Source: Enterococcus pseudoavium NBRC 100491 (lineage in GTDB: Bacteria > Bacillota > Bacilli > Lactobacillales > Enterococcaceae). Taken from it: 48,909 nt of DNA. The notes under the pieces were generated by a model. That model saw nothing but the letters and a program-made list of their open reading frames with translations, ran no database searches and was not told the DNA's origin. Within the stretch, counting starts at the first letter, position 1. Every line of letters starts with the position of its first letter. The stretch spans positions 1 to 48,909 of the forward strand of contig NZ_BCQF01000021.1 in the NCBI RefSeq assembly GCF_001544295.1, in the 5' to 3' direction. The translations under genes were made by a program, and so were the position numbers. This document shows positions 29,741 to 40,735 of the stretch, in pieces.

Positions 29741-32700
29741 TTAGCTCAAAGGATTATTTAAAGCGTCTTCGGCAGCCATTTGTGCTTCAATATCAGAGAT
29801 ACTGTAGACATTTTCGCTAGCTACGACAACTTCTTTTGGTTCCATGTTACGGTAAGTCGCCATACCTGTACCAGCAGGGATGATCTTACCGATAATAACA
29901 TTTTCCTTCAATCCAAGTAATGGATCCTTCTTACCGCGGATCGCAGCATCGGTCAAGACACGAGTCGTTTCTTGGAATGATGCAGCAGATAAGAAGCTGT
30001 TTGTTTCCAATGAAGCTTTGGTAATACCAAGCAAGACTGGACGAGATGTCGCAGGCGTACCACCAGCAACTAAAGTATTGTAGTTTTGATCTTTAAAGTC
30101 AGCAATATCAAGCAGTGTACCTGGCAAGATATCAGTGTCACCTGGGTCCATAACACGGACTTTACGCAACATTTGACGAACCATTACTTCAATATGTTTA
30201 TCGCCGATTTCTACCCCTTGCATCCGGTAAACACGTTGAACTTCACGTAGTAAGTACGTTTCAACAGAGATTACATCACGGACTTGCAACAAGTGTTTAG
30301 GATCAATTGAACCTTCTGTCAACTGTGCCCCACGGTGGATCATGTCGCCTTCAACGACTTTCATCCGCGCAGTGTAAGGAACAGTGTACGTACGAGTATC
30401 GGTTTCACCTTTGACGGTAACTTCTTTCGTACGAGTCGCAGCATCTTCAGCGATCTCAACGACTTCACCAGTAACTTCAGTAATTACAGCTAAACCTTTA
30501 GGATTACGTGCTTCGAAGATTTCTTGGACACGAGGAAGACCTTGTGTAATATCGTCTCCGGCAACCCCACCGGTATGGAATGTCCGCATGGTTAACTGAG
30601 TACCTGGTTCACCGATTGATTGAGCGGCGATGGTACCAACTGCTTCACCGACTTCAACGTCGTCACCAGTTGCCAAGTTACGGCCGTAACAGTGTTTACA
30701 TACACCGTGTTTAGTATTACATGTGAAGACTGAACGGATCGTTAATTTCTCAACGCCAGCGTCGATGATGCGTTTCGCATCTGCTTCACTGATCAATGCA
30801 TCAGCCGGTAAAATTACTTCACCAGTTTCAGGATGCATTACTGATTTTTGCGTATAACGTCCAACCAGACGTTCTTCTAATGATTCGATGATTTCGTTAC
30901 CTTCACGAATCGCAGAGATTTCTAGACCACGGTCAGTACCACAATCTTCTTCACGTACGATCACATCTTGGGCAACGTCAACCAAACGACGAGTCAAGTA
31001 ACCTGAATCGGCAGTCTTCAAGGCAGTATCGGTCATCCCTTTACGAGCCCCGTGAGTCGAGATAAACATTTCCAAGACAGATAGACCTTCACGGAAGTTT
31101 GAGATGATTGGCAATTCCATGATTTGTCCATTCGGAGCGGCCATCAATCCACGCATACCAGCAAGCTGAGTAAAGTTGGAGATATTACCACGGGCTCCAG
31201 AATCAGACATCATGAAGATTGGGTTCTTCGCATCTAAGGATTCCATTAGTCGTTGTTGGATTTCATCTTTAGCAGCATTCCAAACAGCGATAACCCGTTC
31301 ATAACGTTCATCATCAGTAATCAAACCACGACGGAATTGCTTCGTGATCGTGCTGACTTGTTTGTGAGCATTGTCGATGATTTCTTGTTTTTCTGCTAGT
31401 GCCATGATATCAGCGATACCAACGGTCATCCCAGCGTGTGTTGAATGTTTGTAACCTAAGTCTTTCATACGGTCAAGCATCATTGACGTATCAGTGACTT
31501 TGAAACGTTTGAAGACTTCAGCGATGATATTCCCAAGATTTTTCTTCTTGAATGGCAAGATGATTTCTTGTTCTTTAATCGCTGCAGGAATATCGGCACC
31601 TTTTTCAACAAAGTATTTATCAGGTGTGTGTTGCGTTAAGTTGAAATCAGTCGGTTCGTTCAAGTAAGGGAACTCTTGCGGCATGATATCATTGAAGATA
31701 ATTTTCCCAACCGTCGTAATCAACATACGTTCTTTTTGTTCTTCAGTAAATGGTTTGTCTCCTAAGGCATTAGGATCGACAGCCACTCGTGAGTGCAAGT
31801 GAACATAGCCATTGCGCCATGCTAGAACTGCTTCATTCATGTCGCGGAAGATCATACCTTCACCTTCGCGGCCTTCTTCTTCCATTGTTAGGTAGTAGTT
31901 ACCTAAGACCATATCTTGAGATGGTGTAACAACTGGTTTACCATCTTTAGGGTTCAAGATGTGGGTCGCAGCAAGCATCAACAAACGAGCTTCAGCTTGT
32001 GCTTCTTCACCTAGAGGTAGATGGACAGCCATTTGGTCTCCATCGAAATCGGCATTATAGGCTTCACATACTAATGGGTGAAGACGGATCGCACGACCTT
32101 CAACTAAGATTGGTTCAAATGCTTGGATACCTAAGCGGTGAAGCGTAGGTGCCCGGTTAAGTAAGACAGGGTGTTCTTTGATTACTTCTTCCAGAACGTC
32201 CCACACGACGTCTTCTTGACGTTCGATCTTACGTTTGGCATTTTTGATATTTGAAGCAATTTCACGTTGAACTAATTCTTTCATAACGAAAGGTTTGAAC
32301 AATTCGATCGCCATTTCTTTTGGCAGACCACATTGATACATCTTCAAGAAAGGTCCAACGACGATAACAGAACGGGCAGAATAATCGACACGTTTACCCA
32401 GCAAGTTTTGACGGAAACGACCTTGTTTCCCTTTCAACATGTGAGATAAAGATTTCAATGGACGGTTCCCCGGTCCTGTAACTGGACGGCCACGACGACC
32501 ATTATCGATTAACGCATCGACCGCTTCTTGAAGCATCCGTTTTTCATTTTGTACGATGATGTTCGGTGCATTCAAGTCTAACAATCGTTTCAAACGGTTG
32601 TTACGGTTAATCACACGACGGTATAAATCATTCAAGTCAGACGTTGCAAAACGGCCACCTTCTAATTGAACCATCGGACGTAGATCTGGCGGGATGACAG

Positions 32701-33394
32701 GGATAACATCCATTACCATCCAGCTAGGAAGGTTACCAGAAGAACGGAACGCTTCTAGCACATCTAAACGACGGATCGCACGGGTCCGTTTTTGCCCTTG
32801 GGCTGTTTTCAATTCTTCTTTTAACTCTGATGATTCGCCATCTAGATCGACTTGATCTAATAACTGCTTGATAGCTTCGGCACCCATAGCCGCGTGGAAT
32901 TCTTGACCGTATTGATCCCGTTTTTCACGGTATTCACGTTCCGTCAATAATTGTTTTTTCTCTAGGCTTGTATTACCTGGATCGATCACGACATAAGATG
33001 CAAAGTAAATGATTTCTTCTAACGCACGAGGACTCATGTCTAAGACAAGACCCATCCGAGAAGGAATTCCTTTGAAATACCAGATATGTGTAACAGGGGC
33101 TGCTAATTCGATATGGCCCATCCGTTCACGACGAACTTTCGAACGAGTAACTTCAACACCACAACGGTCGCAGACGATTCCTTTATAACGAATCCGTTTA
33201 TATTTCCCACAGGCACATTCCCAGTCTTTGGTTGGCCCAAAAATTCTTTCATCGAATAACCCTTCGCGTTCAGGTTTCAAGGTACGATAGTTAATGGTTT
33301 CCGGTTTCTTTACTTCACCGTATGACCAGCTTCTGATTTTTTCAGGAGAAGCCAAACCTATTTGCATACTTTCGAATTTATTTACATCGATCAA
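29741..33394 (-). CDS. rpoC: DNA-directed RNA polymerase subunit beta'
   Basis: The protein has 1217 residues. A TTG at 33394 is taken as start since GGAGGG lies 8 bp before it and the product then begins [20 protein letters not shown] like other enterococcal RpoC; the upstream ATG adds eight residues. Visible are the N-terminal zinc finger ([20 protein letters not shown]), the catalytic [12 protein letters not shown] near residue 450 that holds Mg2+, the trigger loop region with [20 protein letters not shown], and the second zinc site [13 protein letters not shown]. It forms the active centre together with RpoB. It is translated from the same mRNA as rpoB. Confidence 0.98.
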   Translation of the reverse strand: MIDVNKFESMQIGLASPEKIRSWSYGEVKKPETINYRTLKPEREGLFDERIFGPTKDWECACGKYKRIRYKGIVCDRCGVEVTRSKVRRERMGHIELAAPVTHIWYFKGIPSRMGLVLDMSPRALEEIIYFASYVVIDPGNTSLEKKQLLTEREYREKRDQYGQEFHAAMGAEAIKQLLDQVDLDGESSELKEELKTAQGQKRTRAIRRLDVLEAFRSSGNLPSWMVMDVIPVIPPDLRPMVQLEGGRFATSDLNDLYRRVINRNNRLKRLLDLNAPNIIVQNEKRMLQEAVDALIDNGRRGRPVTGPGNRPLKSLSHMLKGKQGRFRQNLLGKRVDYSARSVIVVGPFLKMYQCGLPKEMAIELFKPFVMKELVQREIASNIKNAKRKIERQEDVVWDVLEEVIKEHPVLLNRAPTLHRLGIQAFEPILVEGRAIRLHPLVCEAYNADFDGDQMAVHLPLGEEAQAEARLLMLAATHILNPKDGKPVVTPSQDMVLGNYYLTMEEEGREGEGMIFRDMNEAVLAWRNGYVHLHSRVAVDPNALGDKPFTEEQKERMLITTVGKIIFNDIMPQEFPYLNEPTDFNLTQHTPDKYFVEKGADIPAAIKEQEIILPFKKKNLGNIIAEVFKRFKVTDTSMMLDRMKDLGYKHSTHAGMTVGIADIMALAEKQEIIDNAHKQVSTITKQFRRGLITDDERYERVIAVWNAAKDEIQQRLMESLDAKNPIFMMSDSGARGNISNFTQLAGMRGLMAAPNGQIMELPIISNFREGLSVLEMFISTHGARKGMTDTALKTADSGYLTRRLVDVAQDVIVREEDCGTDRGLEISAIREGNEIIESLEERLVGRYTQKSVMHPETGEVILPADALISEADAKRIIDAGVEKLTIRSVFTCNTKHGVCKHCYGRNLATGDDVEVGEAVGTIAAQSIGEPGTQLTMRTFHTGGVAGDDITQGLPRVQEIFEARNPKGLAVITEVTGEVVEIAEDAATRTKEVTVKGETDTRTYTVPYTARMKVVEGDMIHRGAQLTEGSIDPKHLLQVRDVISVETYLLREVQRVYRMQGVEIGDKHIEVMVRQMLRKVRVMDPGDTDILPGTLLDIADFKDQNYNTLVAGGTPATSRPVLLGITKASLETNSFLSAASFQETTRVLTDAAIRGKKDPLLGLKENVIIGKIIPAGTGMATYRNMEPKEVVVASENVYSISDIEAQMAAEDALNNPLS

Positions 33395-33420
33395 AAGGGT
33401 TTCCCTCCATTTCATTTTAT

Positions 33421-33450
33421 CGTAAGTCAGCTAGGAAAAGCTGACTTACG
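33421..33450 (-). promoter_or_regulatory. Perfect hairpin in the rpoB-rpoC spacer
   Basis: CGTAAGTCAGCT (33421-33432) and AGCTGACTTACG (33439-33450) make a 12-bp stem with a 6-base loop. There is no T-run. It may be an RNase III processing or mRNA stability site between the two subunit cistrons. Confidence 0.6.
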
Positions 33451-33467
33451 TATGGCAAGCGTGACTC

Positions 33468-36400
33468 TTATAAGTCTTCAGCAGTTTCGATTTCTTGGAT
33501 TAAATCTGATTTTTGTTCGGCTTTTTCAGCAGCTGCTTGCGCTTCGACTTCTTTAGCAGATTGTTGTTGCTCTGCATATTTCGTCAAGGCATCAACTGTG
33601 ATTAAGTCGTCATCATCATCATCCATGTCTCGCAACTCGATTTCTTTGTCATTGATATCTAAGACTTGCATATCTAAACCAAGAGCTTGTAATTCTTTCA
33701 CCAATACGCGGAAAGATTCAGGTACACCTGGTTTTGGAATAGGTTCACCTTTGACGATGGCTTCGTAAGTTTTCACACGACCAACCACATCGTCTGATTT
33801 GTAAGTCAAGATTTCTTGTAGGGTATAAGCAGCACCATATGCTTCCAGTGCCCAAACTTCCATTTCCCCGAAACGTTGTCCACCAAATTGAGCTTTACCA
33901 CCCAATGGTTGTTGCGTAACAAGAGAGTAAGGTCCAATTGAACGAGCATGCAATTTATCATCGACCATGTGGGCCAATTTAATCATGTACATAACCCCAA
34001 CGGAAATACGGTTATCAAATGGTTCACCCGTCCGGCCATCGTAAAGGACAGTCTTAGCGTCTGCCGCCATACGAGATTCACGTACAGTTTCCCAGACATC
34101 GCTATCTTGTGCGCCATCGAATACTGGTGTTGCCACATGGATACCTAATTGACGAGCAGCCATCCCTAAGTGCAATTCCAATACTTGCCCGATGTTCATA
34201 CGAGATGGTACCCCTAATGGATTCAACATGACATCCACTGGTGTGCCGTCTGGTAAGTATGGCATGTCTTCTTCAGGCATAATGCGCGAAACGACCCCTT
34301 TATTTCCGTGACGGCCGGCCATTTTATCCCCTTCATGGATTTTACGTTTTTGCACGATGTAAACGCGCACCAACATATTCACACCTGGAGATAATTCATC
34401 GCCTGCTTCACGAGTAAAGATCTTCACGTCATGAACGATCCCGCCGCCGCCGTGAGGCACACGTAGAGACGTATCACGAACTTCACGGGCTTTTTCACCA
34501 AAGATCGCATGTAATAAACGTTCTTCAGCTGATAATTCTGTTACCCCTTTAGGAGTGACTTTCCCAACTAATAGGTCGCCATCGTGAACTTCAGCACCGA
34601 TACGGATAATTCCCATTTCGTCTAAGTTCTTCAAAGCGTCTTCCCCAACGTTAGGGATTTCGCGGGTGATTTCTTCAGGTCCTAATTTTGTATCACGAGC
34701 TTCTGATTCGTATTCTTCAATATGGATTGAAGTATAAACATCATCTTTCACCAAACGACGGCTCATGATGATGGCATCTTCATAGTTGTACCCTTCCCAA
34801 GTCATGAAGGCTACGACTACGTTTTGGCCTAATGCCAATTCGCCGTTTTCCATTGAAGGTCCATCAGCTAAGATATCGCCAACATCAACTTTTTCACCTA
34901 AACCAACTAATGGACGTTGGTTGTAGCTGGTTCCTGAGTTTGAACGACGGAATTTAGTGATGTCGTATTTATCTAATGCGCCATTGTCGCGACGTACACG
35001 AACTTCGTGAGCATCAACGAATTCAACGACACCTTCGTTTTTACATAATAAAGCGGCACCTGAGTCATGAGCTGCTTTGTATTCCATCCCAGTACCAACC
35101 CATGGAGAACGAGGTTGGATCAATGGAACAGCTTGACGCTGCATGTTGGCACCCATCAAGGCACGGTTAGAGTCATCGTTTTCCAAGAATGGGATACAAG
35201 CGGTCGCGACTGCAACTACTTGTTTTGGCGATACATCCATGTAATCCACTTTATCAATCGTTACTTCCAAGTTTTCAGAAGTTGCACGAGCCATAACCAC
35301 ATCTTCAGCGAAGGTGCCGTCTTCATTCAACTTACTGTTTGCTTGGGCAACAACGTAATGGTCCTCGATGTCAGCAGTTAAGTAATCGATTTTATCCGTT
35401 ACTCGACCAGTTGCACGATCCACACGGCGGTAAGGAGTTTCGATGAAACCAAATTTGTTGACCTTGGCATAAGAAGCCAAGCTGTTGATCAACCCGATAT
35501 TGGGACCTTCGGGGGTTTCAATTGGACACATCCGGCCATAGTGAGAATAGTGAACGTCTCGAACTTCATAACCGGCACGGTCACGAGTCAAACCACCAGG
35601 TCCTAAGGCAGATAGACGACGTTTGTGCGTCAATTCGCCGAGCGGATTGGTTTGGTCCATGAACTGTGACAACTGAGAAGAACCGAAGAATTCTTTGATG
35701 CTGGCAACAACTGGACGAATATTGATCAATTGTTGCGGCGTCAACGTTTCTTGGTCTTGAATTGACATACGTTCACGAACGACCCGTTCCATCCGGGCTA
35801 ACCCGATTCGGAATTGGTTTTGTAACAATTCACCAACTGAACGGATTCGACGATTTCCTAAGTGGTCGATATCATCGACATTGCCGATACCTTCCATCAA
35901 GTTCAAGAAATAGCTCATTGAAGCAATGATATCTGCTGGGCGAACGGTGCGCACAGAAGAATCTGGATAACCGTTACCGATCACTGTTACTTCACGTTCT
36001 GGATCTTTTGGTGAAAAGACTTTGATAACTTGAACAGTCATTGGATCCGTTACAACTGCATCTTCAGATGGGTAGTAAGTAACGGAATTCAACCCATTTT
36101 CAAGTTTTGGTCCTAGTTCTTCCATCACTTGGTGCGTAAGAACTGTCCCTTTTTCAACGATGATTTCACCCGTTTCAGGATCAACCAATGTCTCAGCTAA
36201 CGTCAAGTTCAATAGACGTGTTTTAAGGTCTAATTTTTTATTTACTTTGTAACGACCAACATTGGCTAAGTCGTAACGTTTTGGATCAAAGAAACGAGCC
36301 GTTAATAAGCTCCGTGAGCTGTCTGCTGTTTTAGGTTCGCCTGGACGTAAACGTTCATAGACGTCTTTTAACCCTTCTTCAGTCCGAGAATCACTTGGGT

Positions 36401-37082
36401 TTTTGTGCAAGTCTTTCTCGATTGTATTGCGTAATGATTCGCTTTCGCCAAAGATTTCAAAGATCGTATCATCTGAACCAAAACCTAAAGCACGAACTAA
36501 CGTGGTCAAAGGAATTTTACGTGTGCGGTCGATCCGAACGTAAGAGATATCTTTTGCGTCTGTTTCCATTTCTAACCATGCACCACGGTTAGGGATAACG
36601 GTTGAGCCAAAGCCTTCTTTTCCGTTTTTATCCACTTTCCCGTGGAAGTAAACACCGGGAGAACGAACTAATTGGGATACGATAACCCGTTCGGCCCCGT
36701 TGATGATAAAGGTTCCTTGTTCCGTCATTAATGGGAAATCACCAAAGAATACTTCTTGGGATTTAATTTCTCCAGTTTCACGGTTTACTAAGCGTAATAC
36801 CACATGTAATGGTGCAGAATAATTTGCATCGTGAGAACGAGCTTCTGCAACGGTGTATTTAGGTTCTTTCAATTCATAGTCAACAAATTCAAGTGACAAG
36901 TTTCCATTAAAGTCTTCAATTGGCAAAATGTCTTCAAACATCTCTTGCAAGCCCTCATCTAGGAACCATTGATAAGAATCTGTTTGAATTTCGATCAAAT
37001 TCGGTAATTCCAACACTTCACTGATTCGTGCGAAGCTTCTGCGTTCTCGGTGTTTCCCGTATTTCACTACGTGTCCAGCCAA
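33468..37082 (-). CDS. rpoB: DNA-directed RNA polymerase subunit beta
   Basis: The protein has 1204 residues. TTG 37082 follows GAGGGGTG at 6-bp spacing and gives the normal start [20 protein letters not shown]. The rifampicin-binding region reads [31 protein letters not shown]-type text, in which the Gln, Asp, His and Ser most often altered in resistant strains are all wild type, so rifampicin susceptibility is expected. The C-terminal extension is acidic (DMDDDDDDL) and ends with an Ala/Glu-rich helix. It forms the polymerase core with RpoC. A 235-nt leader precedes it. Confidence 0.98.
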   Translation of the reverse strand: MAGHVVKYGKHRERRSFARISEVLELPNLIEIQTDSYQWFLDEGLQEMFEDILPIEDFNGNLSLEFVDYELKEPKYTVAEARSHDANYSAPLHVVLRLVNRETGEIKSQEVFFGDFPLMTEQGTFIINGAERVIVSQLVRSPGVYFHGKVDKNGKEGFGSTVIPNRGAWLEMETDAKDISYVRIDRTRKIPLTTLVRALGFGSDDTIFEIFGESESLRNTIEKDLHKNPSDSRTEEGLKDVYERLRPGEPKTADSSRSLLTARFFDPKRYDLANVGRYKVNKKLDLKTRLLNLTLAETLVDPETGEIIVEKGTVLTHQVMEELGPKLENGLNSVTYYPSEDAVVTDPMTVQVIKVFSPKDPEREVTVIGNGYPDSSVRTVRPADIIASMSYFLNLMEGIGNVDDIDHLGNRRIRSVGELLQNQFRIGLARMERVVRERMSIQDQETLTPQQLINIRPVVASIKEFFGSSQLSQFMDQTNPLGELTHKRRLSALGPGGLTRDRAGYEVRDVHYSHYGRMCPIETPEGPNIGLINSLASYAKVNKFGFIETPYRRVDRATGRVTDKIDYLTADIEDHYVVAQANSKLNEDGTFAEDVVMARATSENLEVTIDKVDYMDVSPKQVVAVATACIPFLENDDSNRALMGANMQRQAVPLIQPRSPWVGTGMEYKAAHDSGAALLCKNEGVVEFVDAHEVRVRRDNGALDKYDITKFRRSNSGTSYNQRPLVGLGEKVDVGDILADGPSMENGELALGQNVVVAFMTWEGYNYEDAIIMSRRLVKDDVYTSIHIEEYESEARDTKLGPEEITREIPNVGEDALKNLDEMGIIRIGAEVHDGDLLVGKVTPKGVTELSAEERLLHAIFGEKAREVRDTSLRVPHGGGGIVHDVKIFTREAGDELSPGVNMLVRVYIVQKRKIHEGDKMAGRHGNKGVVSRIMPEEDMPYLPDGTPVDVMLNPLGVPSRMNIGQVLELHLGMAARQLGIHVATPVFDGAQDSDVWETVRESRMAADAKTVLYDGRTGEPFDNRISVGVMYMIKLAHMVDDKLHARSIGPYSLVTQQPLGGKAQFGGQRFGEMEVWALEAYGAAYTLQEILTYKSDDVVGRVKTYEAIVKGEPIPKPGVPESFRVLVKELQALGLDMQVLDINDKEIELRDMDDDDDDLITVDALTKYAEQQQSAKEVEAQAAAEKAEQKSDLIQEIETAEDL

Positions 37083-37352
37083 GTTCTTCACCCCTCTTAA
37101 AAGTTTGAAAACCGATCCGAAGATAAATTACATTTATGTTACGAAAATTAAATTTAAGTAACAACCGACATTTTTTGCGGCTTTTAGGCAAAAAAAAACC
37201 AAAAATAGAACATTCTTTTGAAAAGATTTCGCAAGCTTCTACTTTTGTTTCCTTATTAAAAGCCGGAACGGACAATATTTCGTTCCTGCCTTTTATCATT
37301 TCAGATAGTTTTAGCAAATTAATATAATACACGACGCCAGCATAAAAGTCAA
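37083..37352 (-). promoter_or_regulatory. rpoB promoter and long 5' leader
   Basis: On the minus strand TTGACT (37352-37347), 17 bp and TATTAT (37329-37324) give a near-consensus promoter. The leader of about 235 nt opens with a hairpin (GGAACG/CGTTCC with GGC/GCC flanks, 37294-37258) and later has a run of nine T near 37198-37190 without a good stem before it. No gene is supported in it. Confidence 0.75.
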
Positions 37353-37467
37353 TAGGTGCTAGGACTGAACGGCCTTTTTCGCAACCTTTTCTTAAAACTT
37401 TCAGTAACTATAATTGGTTTAATTCGTTTTACATTTTTGAATTTTCTGAATATTCTTCTTTTTATTA

Positions 37468-37496
37468 TTGACATCTCATTTTTCTTACCGTATACT
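37468..37496 (+). promoter_or_regulatory. Promoter of the aromatic-type ABC transporter leader
   Basis: TTGACA (37468-37473), a 17-bp spacer and TATACT (37491-37496). Transcription should start near 37503, 28 bases before the leader-peptide ATG. Between this and the rpoB promoter (37353-37467) nothing else is seen. Confidence 0.85.
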
Positions 37497-37530
37497 AATT
37501 TACATCTTAACAAGTTGGAGGTTGTTCCTG

Positions 37531-37590
37531 ATGGTGCATACAAAAAGCTCACAACTGAATAACCGCTATTACTTTAGCTATTTTAGATAG
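37531..37590 (+). CDS. Leader peptide, 19 aa, rich in Tyr and Phe near its end
   Basis: ATG 37531 follows TTGGAGG at 9-bp spacing. The product is MVHTKSSQLNNRYYFSYFR, with three Tyr and two Phe within the last seven residues. It ends at TAG directly on the first base of a hairpin. Its length, codon content and place match leader peptides whose translation controls attenuation. The downstream genes are a TrpXYZ-like transporter, so Tyr/Phe supply may be what is sensed. Confidence 0.6.
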   Translation: MVHTKSSQLNNRYYFSYFR

Positions 37591-37764
37591 GTTTGTATTC
37601 ATCGGAATGGATACAAACAACCTCAGTGTTTTTTGTATCTATGATGGCTAGAGCATTTCAACGTACCACCGGCCGCATAGAGAGATCTAAGTGGCTGAAG
37701 CAGTATTCATTTGCATTCCTATCACCCACTTAGAGTTCGAGACTTCTAAGCGGGTGATTTTTTA
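37591..37764 (+). promoter_or_regulatory. Transcription attenuator with alternative hairpins
   Basis: Hairpin 1 is GTTTGTAT (37591-37598)/ATACAAAC (37611-37618). Its 3' arm (GATACAAA) can pair instead with TTTGTATC near 37632-37639. The terminator is ATCACCC-ACTTAGA (37721-37734) with TCTAAG-C-GGGTGAT (37745-37758) and T-run. TCTAAGTGG at 37686-37694 is a perfect 9-bp complement of CCACTTAGA (37726-37734), so it can act as anti-terminator. No T-box sequence is present. Confidence 0.7.
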
Positions 37765-37923
37765 TTACAAGAAAATGAGCCCTTGATTTTCAAATATAGT
37801 TTTACTTAGGACTTAGTCAAAAACAAAGCATAAAATTTAAGCCTGCTATTTCAATAGTTTCTTCTAGCGGAATGACATATGGCTTGAAAATAAATCCATT
37901 AATACGAAAAAGGAGCGAAAAAA

Positions 37924-38889
37924 ATGAAAAAAGCGATATTAGCAGGAATTGGATTGGTAAGTTTATTAATGTTGGGAGCTTGTGGCAATAAAGAGGCTGG
38001 TGGCAATGATGACGCGAAAAAAGTTGGGGTCTTACAATTGGTTCAACATCCCTCATTAGACAATGCTTACGAAGGGTTCAAGGAAGGGTTAGCTGAGGGC
38101 GGTTATAAAGAAGGCGATAATTTGACTATCGAATATCAAAATGCTCAAAACAACCAAGACAATCTAAAAAGTATGAGTGAGAAATTAGTGAAGGAAGAAC
38201 CAGATTTGCTATTAGGCGTAGCTACTCCAGCTGCCCAATCTTTGTTAAATGCAACGACAGAAATTCCGATCACCGTAACTGCTGTTACTGATCTGGAAGA
38301 AGCCAAATTAGTGAAAAGTGATAAAAAGCCGGGGGGCAATGTTACCGGAACGACCGATATGGTTCCTATCGACAAGCAAATTGACCTATTGTTATCAATC
38401 GTTCCTGATGCAAAATCAATCGGGATTATGTACAACGCTGGTGAAGCCAACTCAAAAATCCAAGCCGATCTTGCTGAAAAAGCATTGAAAAAAGCTGGCA
38501 TTGAAGTCAAAGTCAAAACGGCCAACACAACGAATGATGTTCAACAGGTAACTGAATCTTTAGCTGGTGAAACTGATGGTATTTATGTACCGACGGATAA
38601 TACCTTCGCGAGTGCCGCTGCTGTTATCGGAGATGTTGTTAAAGAAAAGAAAATTCCTTTAGTAGCTGGTTCAACTGAACAAATCGACGGAGGCGGATTA
38701 GCAACGGTTGGGATCGACTACAAATCTTTGGGTAAGCAAACCGGGAAAATGGCTGCCAAAATCTTAGACGGCGATGCTAAACCAGCCGATACTCCGGTGG
38801 AATCAGCAGAAGATTTGAAATTAGTCGTTAATAAAGAAATGGCTGAAGCTTTAGGCATTGATCCAGCCAGTATCAAAGAACCAAAATAG
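37924..38889 (+). CDS. ABC transporter substrate-binding lipoprotein (TrpX-like)
   Basis: The 321-residue protein has a signal peptide with lipobox LGAC (Cys 21). The mature part is an ABC_sub_bind-type binding protein: KKVGVLQLVQHPSLDNAYEGFKEGL, then LLGVATPAAQSLLN, TAVTDLEEAKLV, GNVTGTTDMVPIDKQIDLL, IYVPTDNTFASAA and GGGLATVGIDYKSLGKQTGKMAA. In lactic acid bacteria this family (TrpX, PF04392) takes up tryptophan or related aromatic amino acids. It starts a three-gene operon with permease and ATPase, behind a leader-peptide attenuator. Confidence 0.88.
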   Translation: MKKAILAGIGLVSLLMLGACGNKEAGGNDDAKKVGVLQLVQHPSLDNAYEGFKEGLAEGGYKEGDNLTIEYQNAQNNQDNLKSMSEKLVKEEPDLLLGVATPAAQSLLNATTEIPITVTAVTDLEEAKLVKSDKKPGGNVTGTTDMVPIDKQIDLLLSIVPDAKSIGIMYNAGEANSKIQADLAEKALKKAGIEVKVKTANTTNDVQQVTESLAGETDGIYVPTDNTFASAAAVIGDVVKEKKIPLVAGSTEQIDGGGLATVGIDYKSLGKQTGKMAAKILDGDAKPADTPVESAEDLKLVVNKEMAEALGIDPASIKEPK

Positions 38890-38929
38890 TTAAATCAGAA
38901 CAGTTCTCCAAAAGAAAGAGGGACGAATC

Positions 38930-39850
38930 ATGAATGTTATCACTTTGTTATTATCAGCGACGTCACAAGGTATACTCTGGTCATTACTAGCGATCGGTGT
39001 TTACATGACTTTTCGAATTTTAGATATCGCCGATCTAACCGCCGAAGGAAGTTTTCCTTTGGGCGGCGGGATCGCCGCAATCGGAATCGTTAACGGGTTA
39101 CATCCTGCACTAGCCACTATCTTAGCCTTTGGCGGTGGGATGTTAGCCGGTTTAGTGACTGGTATTTTAAACACAAAATTTAAGATTCCGGCGTTGCTAG
39201 CGGGGATTATCACCATGACGGGTCTATATTCGGTCACTTCCCGAGTGATGGGGGCCCCAAACATCGCTTTGTTGGGCGAAAACACCGTATTTACAATGGC
39301 TCAAACGATGGGACTATCGAAAAATAATGCAGTTATTCTAATCGGACTGCTAATCGTTTTACTAGTTATTTTACTGTTGGTCTTGTTCTTCCGGACTGAA
39401 ATCGGATTAGCTGTTCGCGCAACCGGCGATAACCCTGAGATGAGTGAAGCAAATGGCATTCGAACTGAGAATATGAAACTTTTAGGTTATATGATTTCAA
39501 ACGGCAGTATCGCTCTTTCCGGTGCCTTATTAGCTCAGAATAACGGCTTTGCTGATTTGAATTCCGGCGTTGGTACGATCGTCATTGGCCTAGCATCGAT
39601 TATCATTGCTGAAGTGTTGCTGCATAATAAGCCCATCTGGGTGCGCTTGATTACTATCGTAGTAGGAGCGATTATTTACCGCTTTATCTTGGCTTTAGTA
39701 TTCGAAATGAATGTCGAACCGACAGATTCTAAATTAGCTTCCGCGATTGTCCTTGTCGTTTGTCTTTCTTTACCACAAATCCGTTCGAAATTTACGATCA
39801 AATCAAAAAAGAAAGGGGCCGATGCAAATGCAACCAGTTTTAAGAATTAG
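38930..39850 (+). CDS. ABC transporter permease (TrpY-like)
   Basis: The 306-residue protein has about eight membrane segments. MTFRILDIADLTAEGSFPLGGGIAA near residues 25-50 and AVRATGDNPEMSEANGIRTENMKLLGYMISNGSIALSGALLAQNNGFADLNSGVGTI in the cytoplasmic loop region are typical of the BPD_transp_2 permeases that accompany ABC_sub_bind proteins. The start follows GAGGG. Its end overlaps the ATPase gene by 29 bp. Confidence 0.9.
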   Translation: MNVITLLLSATSQGILWSLLAIGVYMTFRILDIADLTAEGSFPLGGGIAAIGIVNGLHPALATILAFGGGMLAGLVTGILNTKFKIPALLAGIITMTGLYSVTSRVMGAPNIALLGENTVFTMAQTMGLSKNNAVILIGLLIVLLVILLLVLFFRTEIGLAVRATGDNPEMSEANGIRTENMKLLGYMISNGSIALSGALLAQNNGFADLNSGVGTIVIGLASIIIAEVLLHNKPIWVRLITIVVGAIIYRFILALVFEMNVEPTDSKLASAIVLVVCLSLPQIRSKFTIKSKKKGADANATSFKN

Positions 39851-40631
39851 TAACCTACACCAATACTTTGAACGGGGAACGGTCAATCAAAACCATGTGT
39901 TGCGTGGAATCAATTTAAGCCTCGCCCCTGGCGAATTTGTGACCATTATCGGCGGAAACGGAGCCGGCAAATCAACTTTATTAAACAGTGTTGCTGGGAC
40001 ACTACCGGTAGAAGAAGGCCAATTATTCTTAAATGAAGAAGAAATGACAAAACATTCGGTTACTAGACGCTCAAAAAAAATCAGTCGGGTTTTCCAAGAT
40101 CCTAAAATGGGAACTGCCGTCCGCTTATCGGTAGAAGAAAACTTAGCACTAGCAATGAAACGCGGACATAAACGGGGATTTTCTCTAGGTGTTAAAAATA
40201 AAGACCGGAGCTTCTTCCAAGAACAATTAGCCATGCTGAATCTGAACTTGGAAAATCGTTTAGACGCAGAAATCGGGCTGCTTTCTGGTGGTCAGCGCCA
40301 AGCCATCACCTTATTAATGGCGACGTTGCAACGTCCAGATCTGATTTTATTAGATGAACATACTGCCGCGCTGGATCCCAAAACATCATTAACGGTTATG
40401 GAGCTGACTGAACGACTGATTCGTGAACAAGAACTGACCGCCTTTATGGTGACCCACAATATGGAAGATGCGATCCAATACGGCAACCGGCTGATTATGC
40501 TCCATCAAGGGCAGATTGCTTTAGATTTAAAACAATCAGAAAAACAAAACTTAACGGTGCCAAAATTAATGGAGCTCTTCCAGCAAAATTCAGGCGTTGA
40601 ACTCAAAGATGATGCATTGTTGTTAAGCTGA
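39822..40631 (+). CDS. ABC transporter ATP-binding protein (TrpZ-like)
   Basis: The protein has 269 residues. ATG 39822 is chosen because GAAAGGGG lies just upstream; a second ATG two codons on is equally possible. Walker A is GGNGAGKST, the Q-loop FQDPKMGT, the signature LSGGQRQA, Walker B LILLDEHTAAL and the switch MVTHNME. It powers uptake by the transporter encoded upstream and ends the operon, followed by a terminator. Confidence 0.92.
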   Translation: MQMQPVLRISNLHQYFERGTVNQNHVLRGINLSLAPGEFVTIIGGNGAGKSTLLNSVAGTLPVEEGQLFLNEEEMTKHSVTRRSKKISRVFQDPKMGTAVRLSVEENLALAMKRGHKRGFSLGVKNKDRSFFQEQLAMLNLNLENRLDAEIGLLSGGQRQAITLLMATLQRPDLILLDEHTAALDPKTSLTVMELTERLIREQELTAFMVTHNMEDAIQYGNRLIMLHQGQIALDLKQSEKQNLTVPKLMELFQQNSGVELKDDALLLS

Positions 40632-40669
40632 CATCCCTATACTTTTTTATTTCATCCCCCTTTCTTGAC

Positions 40670-40697
40670 AGGCTGCTTTTATGCAGCCTGCTTTTTT
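40670..40697 (+). terminator. Terminator of the TrpXYZ-like operon
   Basis: CAGGCTGC (40670-40677) and GCAGCCTG (40683-40690) around TTTAT, followed by six T. Confidence 0.9.
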
Positions 40698-40735
40698 GTT
40701 ACACTACTCGTAACTGAAAAAAAGGAGGAGCGCAG

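Noticed and set aside
37591-37764. T-box riboswitch for the ABC operon leader
   Set aside because: The conserved TGGNACCGCG antiterminator sequence and a Stem I specifier arrangement are absent; TACCACCGG near 37655 does not fit. The leader-peptide model explains more.
38145-38528. 127-codon frame antisense to the TrpX-like gene
   Set aside because: This is a shadow of the lipoprotein gene, whose family and lipobox are clear.
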